NCBI GenBank assembly: GCA_964423345.1
Contig: CAYREV010000029.1
Coordinates: 1-27,666, forward strand
Reading direction: 5' to 3'
DNA: 27,666 bases
Origin: CAYREV01 sp964423345
Lineage (GTDB): Bacteria > Bacteroidota > Rhodothermia > Balneolales > Balneolaceae
The position numbers and the translations under genes are program-made. Shown here one piece after another: positions 1 through 8,022 of the stretch (positions within the stretch are counted from its first letter, which is position 1; the number at the start of each line of letters is the position of its first letter). The notes beneath the pieces are model-generated. The model was given only the letters and a program-made list of their open reading frames with translations, was not told where the DNA came from and did not search any database.

Positions 1-250
1 CCTTCACGAAGCCCGTTTCCAGCTCTTCGTCCCTCTGTATGAGGGAGGTGTCGGCGCCCCGGCTTTCAAGGCGGCGGAAGATTTCATCGCCCAGGCGGTC
101 GCTGCCCACGCTGCTGGCCACCGCGGCCCGCTCGCCCAGTTCATGAAGGTGCAGGCTCACGTTCAGGGGAGCTCCGCCCATGAACAGTCCCCCGGGCAGG
201 GCGTCCCACAATAGCTCGCCCAGGCATATTATTTCCTGTTTTTGCGGCAT
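1..250 (-). CDS. PfkB-family carbohydrate kinase, probable fructokinase (3' part cut by window edge)
   Basis: Only the first 83 residues are in the window; the gene runs off the left edge. The N-terminus reads MPQKQEIICLGELLWDALP, followed by a GGAPLNV stretch and HLHELGERAAVASSVGSDRLGDEI. This is the typical start of ribokinase/PfkB fructokinases: GE.LWD, a GGAP.NVA sugar-binding turn, and G.D..G..I. The expected role is ATP-dependent phosphorylation of fructose in the cytoplasm. The ATG at 248-250 lies 16 nt after the stop of the sugar porter, on the same strand, so it is the third gene of a GH32-transporter-kinase operon. The C-terminal ATP-binding and catalytic-base region (GAGD) is outside the window, so substrate is inferred from N-terminal motifs and context. 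Confidence 0.85.
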   Translation of the reverse strand, partial: MPQKQEIICLGELLWDALPGGLFMGGAPLNVSLHLHELGERAAVASSVGSDRLGDEIFRRLESRGADTSLIQRDEELETGFVK

Positions 251-266
251 CGTTTTGGTTAGATGG

Positions 267-280
267 TCAAAATTCAAAAT
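267..280. repeat. Two-copy heptanucleotide repeat at the sugar porter stop codon
   Basis: TCAAAAT is repeated twice exactly. On the coding (-) strand this gives the terminal Phe-Glu-Phe codons and TGA. The unit is the same as in the array at 13405-13439. Confidence 0.6.
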
Positions 281-1619
281 TTCCATCGACGTCCTCGGGC
301 AGGAGCACCTCCTCCAGTTCCTCGAGCGTCTTGTTTTTCGTCTCCGGCATCAGCTTCCAGACAAACAGCAGTTGCAGCACCATCATGCCCGTAAAGAAGG
401 CGAAGATCTCGCCGCCCGAGAAGGAGGAAAGCACCGAAGGGGTGAGCAGCGTTATCAGGGCTGCAAACACCCAGTGGGTACCCGATCCAAGCGACATACC
501 GTAGTCGCGGACCACATTGGGAAAAATTTCAGAGATAAAGACCCAGATCACGGCTCCCTGCCCCACGGCGTGGGAGGCGATGAAGGCGCATACAAAGGCC
601 ACGACAATGGCCCCCTCCGCCCCGCTGAAAAAAGCCCACGAAACGCCGGCCAGGGACAGGATATAGCCGAAGGAGCCCAGGTACATCAGCTTTTTGCGAC
701 CCGCCTTGTCGATGAGGTACATCCCCAGCATGGTGAACAGCAGGTTTACCACACCCAGCGGCACCGAAGCGCCCAGCACGTCGCCTGCAGCGATGCCGGC
801 CTGCTCAAAGATACGCGGGGCGTAGTAGAGCACGAAGTTAATGCCTGAAAGCTGGTTGAAGAATGCCAGCAGGAAGGCCAGCAGGATGGGGAAACTAAAC
901 TTTCGTGAGAAAAACCTGGGGGCCTCCCCCTCCTGCACCGAATCTTTTATATCCTGCAATAATTTCTCGATCCTGCCCCCCGGATTGAGCTGTTTAAGCA
1001 GCTTTCGGGCCTGCTGCTCATCCTTTTTCTTCAGGGTCAGCCAGCGCGGACTCTCGGGAACGCCCAGTACGAAGAGTGCATATATGGCTGCCGGCAGGGC
1101 TTCGATGCCCAGCATCCATCGCCAAGCGTTTACCCCCAGATTCTCCCCGATCAGGTAGTTGGAGATGAAAGCCACCAGGATGCCCAGTACGATATTGAAC
1201 TGGTAGGAAGCCACCAGCCGTCCCCGGTCGCCCGCAGGCGTGATCTCCGAGATGTAGATCGGAGCGGCTACCGACGAGGCCCCCACGCCCAATCCCCCGA
1301 TGAACCTGGAGATGGAGAAGATATAGGGGTCCGGCGCCAGGGCAGAGCCCAGGGCCGACAGCAAATAGAGGATGCCGATCCAGAAAAGCGTTTTCCTGCG
1401 GCCGAAGCGGTCGCAGGGGATGCCTCCGAAGAGGGCTCCGACGACCGTGCCCCAGAGGGCCATCGACATGATGAAGGTGCCGTGAAAGAGGTCGCTTGTC
1501 TGCCACAGCTCCTGTATGGGGCGGTCGGCCCCGGAGATGACGATGGTATCGAATCCGAACAGGAAGCCCGCCAGCGAAGCTACAATGGCCGACAGCAGTA
1601 TGGATTTCGTTTTAAACAT
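267..1619 (-). CDS. Sugar porter family MFS transporter (probable fructose/sucrose proton symporter)
   Basis: The 450-residue protein has about twelve hydrophobic segments and the sugar-porter (SP) signatures. These are DRFGRRK after TM2, RFIGGLGVG followed by PIYISEITPAGDRGRL, PESPRWL before the central loop, the QLSGINFVLYYAP helix, DKAGRKK, and PETKNKTLEELE at the C-terminus. Length and order of motifs match XylE/GLUT-type inner-membrane transporters. It lies 14 nt downstream of the secreted GH32 gene and 16 nt upstream of the fructokinase, so it probably imports the monosaccharide that GH32 releases. The last residues (NFEF) and the TGA stop are encoded by two perfect copies of a 7-nt repeat at 267-280, so the C-terminal tail may not be ancestral. 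Confidence 0.9.
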   Translation of the reverse strand: MFKTKSILLSAIVASLAGFLFGFDTIVISGADRPIQELWQTSDLFHGTFIMSMALWGTVVGALFGGIPCDRFGRRKTLFWIGILYLLSALGSALAPDPYIFSISRFIGGLGVGASSVAAPIYISEITPAGDRGRLVASYQFNIVLGILVAFISNYLIGENLGVNAWRWMLGIEALPAAIYALFVLGVPESPRWLTLKKKDEQQARKLLKQLNPGGRIEKLLQDIKDSVQEGEAPRFFSRKFSFPILLAFLLAFFNQLSGINFVLYYAPRIFEQAGIAAGDVLGASVPLGVVNLLFTMLGMYLIDKAGRKKLMYLGSFGYILSLAGVSWAFFSGAEGAIVVAFVCAFIASHAVGQGAVIWVFISEIFPNVVRDYGMSLGSGTHWVFAALITLLTPSVLSSFSGGEIFAFFTGMMVLQLLFVWKLMPETKNKTLEELEEVLLPEDVDGNFEF

Positions 1620-1633
1620 GAGGTGTCAATTTG

Positions 1634-3187
1634 TTAGTTGCCATTCCATATTGATTTCAATTCCCATATATCCATGCGGACCAGCCGGGCCGGGCCTCCT
1701 TCCGAAAACAGCTGCAGCCCGTCGCCCCCTTCGGCGGGGAATATCCGGTCGGTGATAACCGTCTCGCCATCCTGCCCGAATACCTCCACCGACGAGCGGT
1801 CTACCAGCAGGTGCAGCTTCACACGTCCCCCCTCAGCCTGCATGGGGGCTTCTTCCAGGCTGGCAAAGGTCGAGTCGAAATCCACATCGCCCGACATGCG
1901 GCGGTCAACAAACAGTTGCTGTTCCTCCACCCGGTAGCCGATGGTCGTCTCCCCTTCCCCGCCCTTTCCAATTTTAAAACCGAAGGCCTCTGCTTCCCCC
2001 GCCTCGAAAACCGCTTCAATTTCATAGCTTCCGCCCCTGTAGGTTATCGGCCCGGCATCTCCCGCCGGGAGCTGCCTGTCTTCATATCGGCTGTGCTCTC
2101 CCCTGAGCTTTTTCAGCTCGCGGACCGGCTGCTGCGTCAGCCGGTAGCCGTCGGCCGTCTTTTTGAGTCCCGCCTCGCGGGGCACCGTCATGGCGCTGCG
2201 CCACGGGGAGGTGGGGATGCGGTTGGCGTAATCCCAGTTATTCATCCAGGCCAGCCATATTCTGCGGCCGTCATCCTCCGGTATATTGCTGAACGACTGC
2301 GCGGCGTAGAAATCGCGCCCGTAATCCACCCACAGGGTAGTCCCCCGCCTTGAAGGGTCTTCGGTAAAACGGCGCCCGTCAAATTCGCCCACAAAATACT
2401 GTGCCCCCGACCCGCCGGCCACCGCTCCCGGGTTCACGTCCACCTGCAGCACCCATTTACGTTCCCCCGGAGCCCCCTCCACGGGCAGGGCAAACAGCTC
2501 GGGGCATTCCCAGAGGCGGTCGCCGGCCGCGCCCGCAGGCCCGAATTCACTGAGCAGGGTCCACTCCTTCAGGTTCTCCGAGCCGTAGAACCGTACTTTC
2601 TGCACCGTAGAAAGCGCCACGGCCATGATCCATTTCTGCGTATCCTCGTGCCAAAACACCTTGGGGTCCCTGAAGTCGGCCAACCCCTCGTCGAGTACCG
2701 GGTTCCCCCGGTACTTGGTCCAGCTACGGCCGTTGTCCAAACTGTAGGCAATACGCTGGTCCTGCAGCTTCCCTTCCGTATGGTGCCCGGTATAGATCGC
2801 AACCATGGGCGGGTTGCCGGGGGTCCCCAGTCCGCTGCTGTTATGGCGATCGACCACTGCGCTGCCCGAAAAGATCATGATCCCGTTTTCCTCTTCGAGG
2901 GCCACCGGCAGGTGCTGCCAGTGCACAAGGTCGCGGCTGACGGCATGGCCCCAGCTCATGTGCCCCCAGGTATTTCCAAAGGGGTTATGCTGGTAGAACA
3001 GGTGGTACTCCCCGCGGTGATACACCAAGCCGTTGGGGTCGTTCATCCAGTTTTTTTCAGGTGAGAAGTGGTATTGGGGACGGTGCCGCTCCCCATAAAG
3101 CGGTCCCTGCGCCTGAAGTCCCCCTGCCGGATCGGCTGCCAGTATAGCCAGCAGCAGTATAGCTAAAGCGGTTTTTCCCGAATTCAT
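1634..3187 (-). CDS. Secreted glycoside hydrolase family 32 (levanase / fructan beta-fructosidase / invertase)
   Basis: This is a GH32 enzyme that cleaves fructosyl bonds of sucrose, inulin or levan. The three catalytic motifs are present: WMNDPNG (nucleophile Asp, residue 50 from this start), FRDPK (transition-state stabiliser Asp, about residue 174) and WECPELF (acid/base Glu, about residue 227). A five-bladed propeller domain is followed by a C-terminal beta-sandwich. I chose the ATG at 3187, because MNSGKTALAILLLAILA followed by an AQ cleavage site is a clean signal peptide. The longer frame from 3235 adds 16 polar residues, and a TATATTTG promoter element at 3238-3245 would place the transcription start downstream of that ATG. 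It is the first gene of the operon with transporter and kinase. The exact substrate cannot be read from sequence. Confidence 0.92.
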   Translation of the reverse strand: MNSGKTALAILLLAILAADPAGGLQAQGPLYGERHRPQYHFSPEKNWMNDPNGLVYHRGEYHLFYQHNPFGNTWGHMSWGHAVSRDLVHWQHLPVALEEENGIMIFSGSAVVDRHNSSGLGTPGNPPMVAIYTGHHTEGKLQDQRIAYSLDNGRSWTKYRGNPVLDEGLADFRDPKVFWHEDTQKWIMAVALSTVQKVRFYGSENLKEWTLLSEFGPAGAAGDRLWECPELFALPVEGAPGERKWVLQVDVNPGAVAGGSGAQYFVGEFDGRRFTEDPSRRGTTLWVDYGRDFYAAQSFSNIPEDDGRRIWLAWMNNWDYANRIPTSPWRSAMTVPREAGLKKTADGYRLTQQPVRELKKLRGEHSRYEDRQLPAGDAGPITYRGGSYEIEAVFEAGEAEAFGFKIGKGGEGETTIGYRVEEQQLFVDRRMSGDVDFDSTFASLEEAPMQAEGGRVKLHLLVDRSSVEVFGQDGETVITDRIFPAEGGDGLQLFSEGGPARLVRMDIWELKSIWNGN

Positions 3188-3237
3188 AGGCCTCGCGTTT
3201 AAATTTCTAATAATGAAACTTTTATTTTTCTCCATAG

Positions 3238-3245
3238 CAAATATA
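3238..3245 (-). promoter_or_regulatory. Candidate -7 element for the GH32-transporter-kinase operon
   Basis: On the - strand this reads TATATTTG, an exact match to the Bacteroidota -7 consensus TAnnTTTG. A transcription start a few bases downstream would fall near 3231, giving a leader of about 40 nt to the ATG at 3187. No clear TTTG -33 element lies 17-23 nt upstream, so this is tentative. Confidence 0.4.
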
Positions 3246-3290
3246 GAGTACCCTTTTTAAATAAGAATTGGTATTCTGCCCAAAGACCCC

Positions 3291-3409
3291 TACCTTAAAA
3301 CGTTATATTTAATTACCCACCTGAAGTGAAGTATTTAAGTAAGAAGCAGTAATGCGATTCCTTTCTTTAGATGAAGCCTCAAGGTGACCAAAACACATAT
3401 ACTCTATAC
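3291..3409 (+). promoter_or_regulatory. Promoter and conserved leader of cold-shock gene 1
   Basis: The block from TACCTTAAAACG through TTATATTTAATTACCCACCTG (3291-3323) recurs almost unchanged at 10543-10575 upstream of the second cold-shock gene. A TATATTTA box at 3304-3311 is the likely -7 element, giving a leader of roughly 90-100 nt before the ATG at 3410. A second conserved patch (CCTTTC.TTAGA..AAGC, then AGGTG) lies at 3360-3386. Long structured leaders are typical of cspA-family mRNAs. That this one is a temperature-responsive leader is inference from the paralogue comparison. Confidence 0.55.
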
Positions 3410-3628
3410 ATGACACAACAAGGAAAAGTAAAATGGTTCGATACTGAAAAAGGATTTGGATTTATCGCACCTGAAGAAGGCGGAAAAGATATTTTCGTCC
3501 ACCGAAACAACGTAGAAAACCTGGATTACAACCAGGGACTCGAAGATGACGAAGCTGTAGAATTTGAAGTTGAAGAGACTCCAAAAGGCCTAAGCGCTGT
3601 TAACGTCCGAAGCCTGGACTACAAATAG
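3410..3628 (+). CDS. Cold-shock protein (CspA family), copy 1
   Basis: This 72-residue single cold-shock domain (OB-fold) protein binds single-stranded RNA/DNA and acts as an RNA chaperone in the cytoplasm. RNP1 is KGFGFI and RNP2 is DIFVH; the KWFD strand carries the usual aromatic surface. The start is the ATG at 3410 (MTQQGKVKWF). A frame extension from 3371 adds 13 residues that are absent from the paralogue and overlap the conserved leader, so I reject it. It is about 79% identical (57 of 72 residues by eye) to the second copy at 10663. It has its own conserved promoter/leader and a strong terminator, so it is monocistronic. Confidence 0.96.
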   Translation: MTQQGKVKWFDTEKGFGFIAPEEGGKDIFVHRNNVENLDYNQGLEDDEAVEFEVEETPKGLSAVNVRSLDYK

Positions 3629-3650
3629 CAGCTGATAAAGTATTAAGCTT

Positions 3651-3685
3651 AAAAGCCCGCTTTCCTATGAAGGCGGGCTTTTTTT
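3651..3685 (+). terminator. Intrinsic terminator of cold-shock gene 1
   Basis: The hairpin has arms AAAGCCCGCTTTC and GAAGGCGGGCTTT (one G-T wobble) and a CTAT loop, followed by a run of T. It overlaps the TAA stop of the convergent sensor kinase at 3684-3686. In the opposite direction only four T follow, so it may terminate the kinase mRNA weakly. Confidence 0.9.
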
Positions 3686-6389
3686 ATGCAAAATGGCCCG
3701 GCCCTGCCGAGTCGTTCTTTTCAAATTGCAGGGTAAACAAGGTCCCCGGTTTGTCCTCCCGGTTCATATAGCGGTAGGTACCGGAAAGCTGGGTGGTCAG
3801 CGAATCGATCAGCTGCAAGCCCAGCGAGCCCCCCTTGCCCGATTCCATATCTTCCGGGAGTCCGCAGCCGTTATCAACTATTTCCAGGGTCACCACCTCC
3901 TCCTCTTCCCGGAACAGCCGGATCTCTATGCCCCCTGACTCCCGGTCGCCAAAGGCGTGCTTGAAGGCGTTGGTCACCACTTCGTTGACAATAAGCGAAA
4001 AGGGTATAGCCTGGTTTACGTTCAGCTGAACCGACTCAAGTTCGAAATTCAGGTAGATGTCCCTGACCTGCTGCATGGTACTGGTAACATTCTCCACCAG
4101 CTCCTGAATGTTCTTCTTCATATCCACCCTGGAGAAGTTATTCGACCGGTAGAGAATCTCGTGGATGGAGGCCATCGTTCGGATACGGGCCACGCTGTCG
4201 AACAGTTTCTTCTGAAATTCCGGGTCCTCCTCCTCGAAGGCCTGCAGCTGCATAAGCCCGGAGACCACTGCCAGATTGTTTTTCACTCGGTGGTGCACCT
4301 CCGAAAGCAGGGTTTCCTTTTCCCTCAGGGAGTTTTTAATCTCCCGGTCGCGGGCCTTTTTCTCCTCATTGGCCAACAGCTGGGCCACCTGGTCGCTTAT
4401 CGCGCCTGCGAAGGAGATCTCGTCGGCCCGCCAGTTGCGCTCCTGGCCCATCGCCTCGTGGCAAACCACAATCTGCCGGGATTCATGGGTTAACACGCTG
4501 GTATCAAGCAGCGAACATATGTTATTCGGGATGAGATAGTCTTCCATCAAATCACTCAGCCGCTCATCTTCGCCCACCTTGTCCGATACGATAGAACGGT
4601 TGGTCTTGATCTCCCTGAAGTAGGTGGGATAGTTTTCCTCCTTGATCTCCAAACCCGCCATCTCGTTTAAAGCGCCATTTTCATAGGAGGCGATGCAGCG
4701 CATGCTGTCGTCATCGAGCATCCATATATTTACGCGGGCCACGTCCAGCGTTTCTGCCGAGGTCGCCATAACAATTCCCAGGGCGTCATCAAGGTCTCTG
4801 CGGGGCAGGGAGCGGTCGGTACTTATGTCGGAGATCACCTCCTGGAATTTCCGGGCTCTCTTCTCGCGCTCCTTGAAGTAGGAGACATCCTGCATCGCCC
4901 CGATCATACGTATCGGCTCTCCCTCTTCGTCGGTGATGATGAAGGCCCGGTCGTAGATATGCTTGTAGCTACCGTCGGCACATTTAAAGCGGTACTCCAG
5001 CTGCATGCGGTCACTGCCCAGTGAACGGATCCGGTCGAGGCGTTCCATGACCCTATCCCGATCGTCCGGATGAATATTATCGCGCCACCAGGAGCCCACA
5101 TTCTTGATCTCCCTTTTCCTGTAGCCGAACATCTTGCGGATATTTTCGTTGTACCGTATCACATCCTCCCGGAGATCCAGGTCCCAGATGGTATCGCTGG
5201 TGGCCTCCGACACTATATCGTAGCGCTTGACGCTTTCCCGGAGCTTCTGCTCCTGTTCGATCTTGTCCGTCACATCCCGTTCGATCGCAATAAAGCCGGT
5301 GCATTCCCCCTCCTCGCCGAAGATGGGGTCCATCGTCATCTCGATCCACCGCTCATTGCCCTCCTTGTCATAATCCAGAATCACCTCCCGCACGGTCTCC
5401 CTGTTTTCCAGGTTTTTCTCGATACGGCGGACGGTCTCGGGATCGGTGTCGGGGCCCTGAAGAAACTCGCCCGGGGTCTTTCCCTTCACTTCTTCAAGGC
5501 GGTACCCCATCTGCTCCTCAAATGCGTCGTTGACCCACGTTATGGTATGGTTTTCATCCATGATCAGGATCATGTCGGTGGTCTTGGAGGCTACCAGCGA
5601 CATCTGCTCCAGGCGTTCCTCGTACTGCTTCTGGTCTGTTATATCGGTAAGCGAACCGACTATGGCCACCGTTTCCCCGTCTTTGACAATCGGAGCCTCG
5701 TTGACCTTAACCCAAATCACCTCTCCGGTCGTTTTTCTCAGCTGCAGTTCAAAAGACGGTTGGGCTTCGCCCGTCTCTATGGCTTTCTCGGTAAGTTCAA
5801 TCCCCTTTTCGTTCACCGGGTGATCGGTGCCAAATTCCGTCCACTTTACCTTCGCCTCTTCGGGACCACACCCCAAAAACTTTTCCGAGTTGGGGCTCAA
5901 ATAGGTAAGCTTGTGGTTGGTATCATGCCGGTAGAAAAGGTTGGTGCTGTGTTCAATGATATCCCGGAGCTTCTGCTCGGTGCTTCGCAGCTGCAGTTCT
6001 ATCTTCTTGCGCTTGTCGATATCCTGGGTGCAGCCGTACAGGCAAACGCATTTGCCATCTTCAAATTCGGCTTCGCCGACCACCCGTATCCACCGCTCGT
6101 TCCCCTTGGCCGTAACAAGCTTCAGCTCCACATCAAAAGGCTCTCCCTCCTCAATAGCCCGGTTCACCTTTTCGGTGATTTTTCTTTTGCTTCCATCCTC
6201 CTTGAAAAAATCGAGGGCTTCCTCCATATAGGGCACGTAGTCATCCTCTACCTCGTGCAGCCTCCTGATCTCTTCCGACCAGTAGATCGAATTGTCCTCC
6301 AGGTAGAGAACCCAGTTGCCTATACCGGCAAGATGGTAGGCCTTTTCCATCAGGTCTTCCCGAACTTTCCTCTTATTCTTTTTGCCCAT
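3684..6389 (-). CDS. Cytoplasmic multi-PAS/GAF sensor histidine kinase (HisKA_2 type)
   Basis: The 901-residue protein has no signal peptide or membrane segment. In order it has four PAS/PAC units (about residues 14-130, 140-255, 265-385 and 390-510, each ending in a D(I/V)(T/D)-type PAC strand and short coiled linker) and a GAF domain (about 515-680). These are followed by a HisKA_2 dimerisation region with HHRVKNNL (phospho-acceptor His about residue 700) and a HATPase domain with N-box NEVVTNAFKHAF, DNGCGLPED and GGSLGLQLI. PAS 3 carries GEFLQGPDTDP, resembling the LOV core but without the flavin-binding Cys, so it is not a photosensor of that type. HisKA_2 kinases usually lack a paired response regulator next door, and none is seen here. 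AAGGTG lies 4 nt before the ATG. The STAS protein 327 bp upstream on the same strand is a possible but unproven partner. Confidence 0.92.
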   Translation of the reverse strand: MGKKNKRKVREDLMEKAYHLAGIGNWVLYLEDNSIYWSEEIRRLHEVEDDYVPYMEEALDFFKEDGSKRKITEKVNRAIEEGEPFDVELKLVTAKGNERWIRVVGEAEFEDGKCVCLYGCTQDIDKRKKIELQLRSTEQKLRDIIEHSTNLFYRHDTNHKLTYLSPNSEKFLGCGPEEAKVKWTEFGTDHPVNEKGIELTEKAIETGEAQPSFELQLRKTTGEVIWVKVNEAPIVKDGETVAIVGSLTDITDQKQYEERLEQMSLVASKTTDMILIMDENHTITWVNDAFEEQMGYRLEEVKGKTPGEFLQGPDTDPETVRRIEKNLENRETVREVILDYDKEGNERWIEMTMDPIFGEEGECTGFIAIERDVTDKIEQEQKLRESVKRYDIVSEATSDTIWDLDLREDVIRYNENIRKMFGYRKREIKNVGSWWRDNIHPDDRDRVMERLDRIRSLGSDRMQLEYRFKCADGSYKHIYDRAFIITDEEGEPIRMIGAMQDVSYFKEREKRARKFQEVISDISTDRSLPRRDLDDALGIVMATSAETLDVARVNIWMLDDDSMRCIASYENGALNEMAGLEIKEENYPTYFREIKTNRSIVSDKVGEDERLSDLMEDYLIPNNICSLLDTSVLTHESRQIVVCHEAMGQERNWRADEISFAGAISDQVAQLLANEEKKARDREIKNSLREKETLLSEVHHRVKNNLAVVSGLMQLQAFEEEDPEFQKKLFDSVARIRTMASIHEILYRSNNFSRVDMKKNIQELVENVTSTMQQVRDIYLNFELESVQLNVNQAIPFSLIVNEVVTNAFKHAFGDRESGGIEIRLFREEEEVVTLEIVDNGCGLPEDMESGKGGSLGLQLIDSLTTQLSGTYRYMNREDKPGTLFTLQFEKNDSAGPGHFA

Positions 6390-6716
6390 AAAACACCTTC
6401 AGCTGATCAATTGAATAACCTTATAAGCAGATTCCTGTTTATTTCAGTTCCGATGAAGGAGGAGCTACCCTGACATACCCTCGACAACCTACGCATTACC
6501 GCCTTTTGAAACCGTATTATTCTTTAACCGTATGGAAGGACAAAATATTAAAATTTTATAATATTTAACAGCCGCCGCTCACAGAGCAATAATAGATTAA
6601 AGAGGAGGCGGGACAGTGGGGCCCCTGCCGCCGGCTGAAAGAAATATACTGCGAAGGCGGGTATACCGGCAGAGCGGAATATACGATTCCGCAGCTCCCT
6701 TTTCCCGGCCGGCTAT
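6390..6716. other. 327-bp spacer between the sensor kinase and STAS genes
   Basis: I see no convincing gene here. The spacer contains an AT-rich inverted repeat at 6543-6566 (arms AAATATTA and TAATATTT around AAATTTTA). It also contains a 7-bp stem at 6674-6692 (GCGGAAT, loop ATACG, ATTCCGC), which lies just past the STAS stop and could end that transcript, although it lacks a T-run. The kinase promoter must lie here, but no clean TAnnTTTG match was found. Confidence 0.5.
6543..6566. repeat. AT-rich inverted repeat upstream of the sensor kinase
   Basis: Perfect 8-bp arms AAATATTA (6543-6550) and TAATATTT (6559-6566) flank the 8-nt spacer AAATTTTA. It lies about 155 bp upstream of the kinase ATG. 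It could be an operator, or simply AT-rich promoter DNA. Confidence 0.4.
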
Positions 6717-7058
6717 TCAAGACTGGTAGGCCTCTACCGCTTCGTCGAGGGTGCGGTAGTGCTGGAACACCGAAATAAGCTTGGTGACCATCAGCAAGTC
6801 GCGTATCTTCTTGTCCGCTTCACAGATCACCAGGTCGCCGCCCGCGTTTCTCATGGTGGTCATCCCCCCGATAAGCAGTCCCAGCCCGGAGGAATTCATA
6901 AACTTCACCTTGCCCAGGTTAACGATTACGTTGGTCTTGCCCTCCTCGATGAGATCGTGCAGCTCTTCCCTGAACGTCTCCGCATGGGGACCGCCCATCA
7001 CGTTTCCCTTGAGATTGATAATTGCACAATTAAACTGCTCCGTGATATCGTATTTCAT
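6717..7058 (-). CDS. STAS-domain anti-sigma factor antagonist (SpoIIAA/RsbV-like)
   Basis: This 113-residue single STAS domain covers the whole protein. The diagnostic phosphorylation loop is FMNSSGLGLLIGG, with Ser56 in the position phosphorylated by anti-sigma kinases (SpoIIAA has DSSGLG; here Asp is replaced by Asn). In this family the unphosphorylated protein binds an RsbW/SpoIIAB-type kinase and frees a sigma factor or other partner. No RsbW-like kinase or PP2C phosphatase is adjacent, so the partners must be elsewhere. The gene has its own TTTG-N19-TATATTTA promoter and a leader of about 90 nt. It is flanked by the sensor kinase downstream and the CPBP protease upstream on the same strand. 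Confidence 0.9.
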   Translation of the reverse strand: MKYDITEQFNCAIINLKGNVMGGPHAETFREELHDLIEEGKTNVIVNLGKVKFMNSSGLGLLIGGMTTMRNAGGDLVICEADKKIRDLLMVTKLISVFQHYRTLDEAVEAYQS

Positions 7059-7155
7059 GGTTTCCCTTTTTTATGTATTTCCGGGGCTCCCCGACGCTAT
7101 GTCATGAATCCCCTTTTTTTATCGTCTCTGCTCAATACCGGCCAGCTTCCGGCCG

Positions 7156-7186
7156 TAAATATAATAGTACTAAAAATAGTGACAAA
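7156..7186 (-). promoter_or_regulatory. Bacteroidota-type promoter of the STAS gene
   Basis: On the - strand TTTG (7183-7186) is followed by exactly 19 nt and then TATATTTA (7156-7163). This matches the -33/-7 architecture TTTG-N(17-23)-TAnnTTTG with one mismatch in the last base. The predicted start near 7150 leaves about 90 nt of leader to the ATG at 7058. It is the most complete promoter seen in the window. Confidence 0.65.
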
Positions 7187-7260
7187 CTACTATTTATGGG
7201 CTCCCTGTGGCATTAATAGTACGTTTACTTATGCCGGTTGCCAGCTGCTGTTTACCGGTA

Positions 7261-7878
7261 TTACCTGCGTTGGATCCAGCTGATCATGAGCACATCATAG
7301 ACGGCATGGGCGGCCATGGCCGTCAGAAGGCCGTATTCGCTGAACAGGAAACCGAGCCAGAGGCTCAAACCGTACATTAATATCCCGTAGAGAAGGTGGG
7401 CGGGGGAACGGAATTTAAAATAGCCGTGAATGCCTACGAAAATAAGCGACGTCAGACCGTTGCCCAGCAGCGGCTGCAGGGCTCCGCGGAACAGCAGTTC
7501 TTCGCCCGCCCCCGCAAACAGTGATACCTGCAGCCGGTCGAATTGCGAAAAACGCATCCGCATGATCTCCCGCACGATATAGAAATCGTCCAACACCCCG
7601 GCCAGCCTCTCCGATCTCGCGGCTGCCCAAACCATGCCGGCCGCCGCAACTCCCGCTCCCAGGCCGGCCACCGGCTGCCACGCCGTCGGTAATCCTCCCG
7701 AAAAAGCTGCGCTGAAGGCTTCCTCCCGGAAAAACCGGAATATCAGCAGTGAGAGCCCGAGGTAAACCACAGCGGAAAACAGAGACATAAGCAGCAGCCC
7801 CCCGCTCGACAGCTCCCCGGCTTCGCTTCCGGCAGCCTCCGGCTCATGGTGCGTGTTTTGAGCATTGTCGTCTTCCAT
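7261..7878 (-). CDS. CPBP family intramembrane glutamic protease (CAAX protease/Abi)
   Basis: This 205-residue integral membrane protein has about five or six hydrophobic segments after an acidic, hydrophilic N-terminus of about 25 residues. The three CPBP (PF02517) motifs are present: EELLFRG (EExxxR), FVGIHG (FxxxH) and HAVYDV (HxxxD/N). Members are type II CAAX-like proteases or immunity/secretion factors in the inner membrane; the substrate is unknown. It is divergently oriented to the sulfatase, with a 267-bp spacer between them. A clear gap and a separate promoter separate it from the downstream STAS gene. Confidence 0.9.
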   Translation of the reverse strand: MEDDNAQNTHHEPEAAGSEAGELSSGGLLLMSLFSAVVYLGLSLLIFRFFREEAFSAAFSGGLPTAWQPVAGLGAGVAAAGMVWAAARSERLAGVLDDFYIVREIMRMRFSQFDRLQVSLFAGAGEELLFRGALQPLLGNGLTSLIFVGIHGYFKFRSPAHLLYGILMYGLSLWLGFLFSEYGLLTAMAAHAVYDVLMISWIQRR

Positions 7879-7963
7879 CTATTTCATACATCGTTAATTG
7901 CGGTTCTCCTGCAACTTCAAAATAATCTGCATAAAAATGCCAAGCGGCAAATTATATATGTAA

Positions 7964-8022
7964 CAAATGGCACCCGGGATACACGGATCCGGCGGAAATC
8001 CGTGTTCAGTTTGTACCATTTG
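7964..8022. repeat. Nested inverted repeats in the CPBP/sulfatase divergent spacer
   Basis: The outer arms are CAAATGG (7964-7970) and CCATTTG (8016-8022). Inside them is a perfect 8-bp stem ACACGGAT (7981-7988) / ATCCGTGT (7998-8005) with a 9-nt loop. Either strand could fold into a two-tier hairpin. It lies about 85 bp from the CPBP start and 125 bp from the sulfatase start. There is no T-run, so it is not an obvious terminator. An operator or RNA element is possible. Confidence 0.5.

Noticed and set aside
5440..5480. LOV photosensor domain in PAS 3 of the kinase (GEFLQGPDTDP)
   Set aside because: The flavin-binding Cys of the LOV core is missing; it is an ordinary PAS with a LOV-like loop.
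5070..6473. 467-codon open frame antisense to the sensor kinase
   Set aside because: It lies opposite well-formed PAS domains, has no recognisable motif and no supporting start context.
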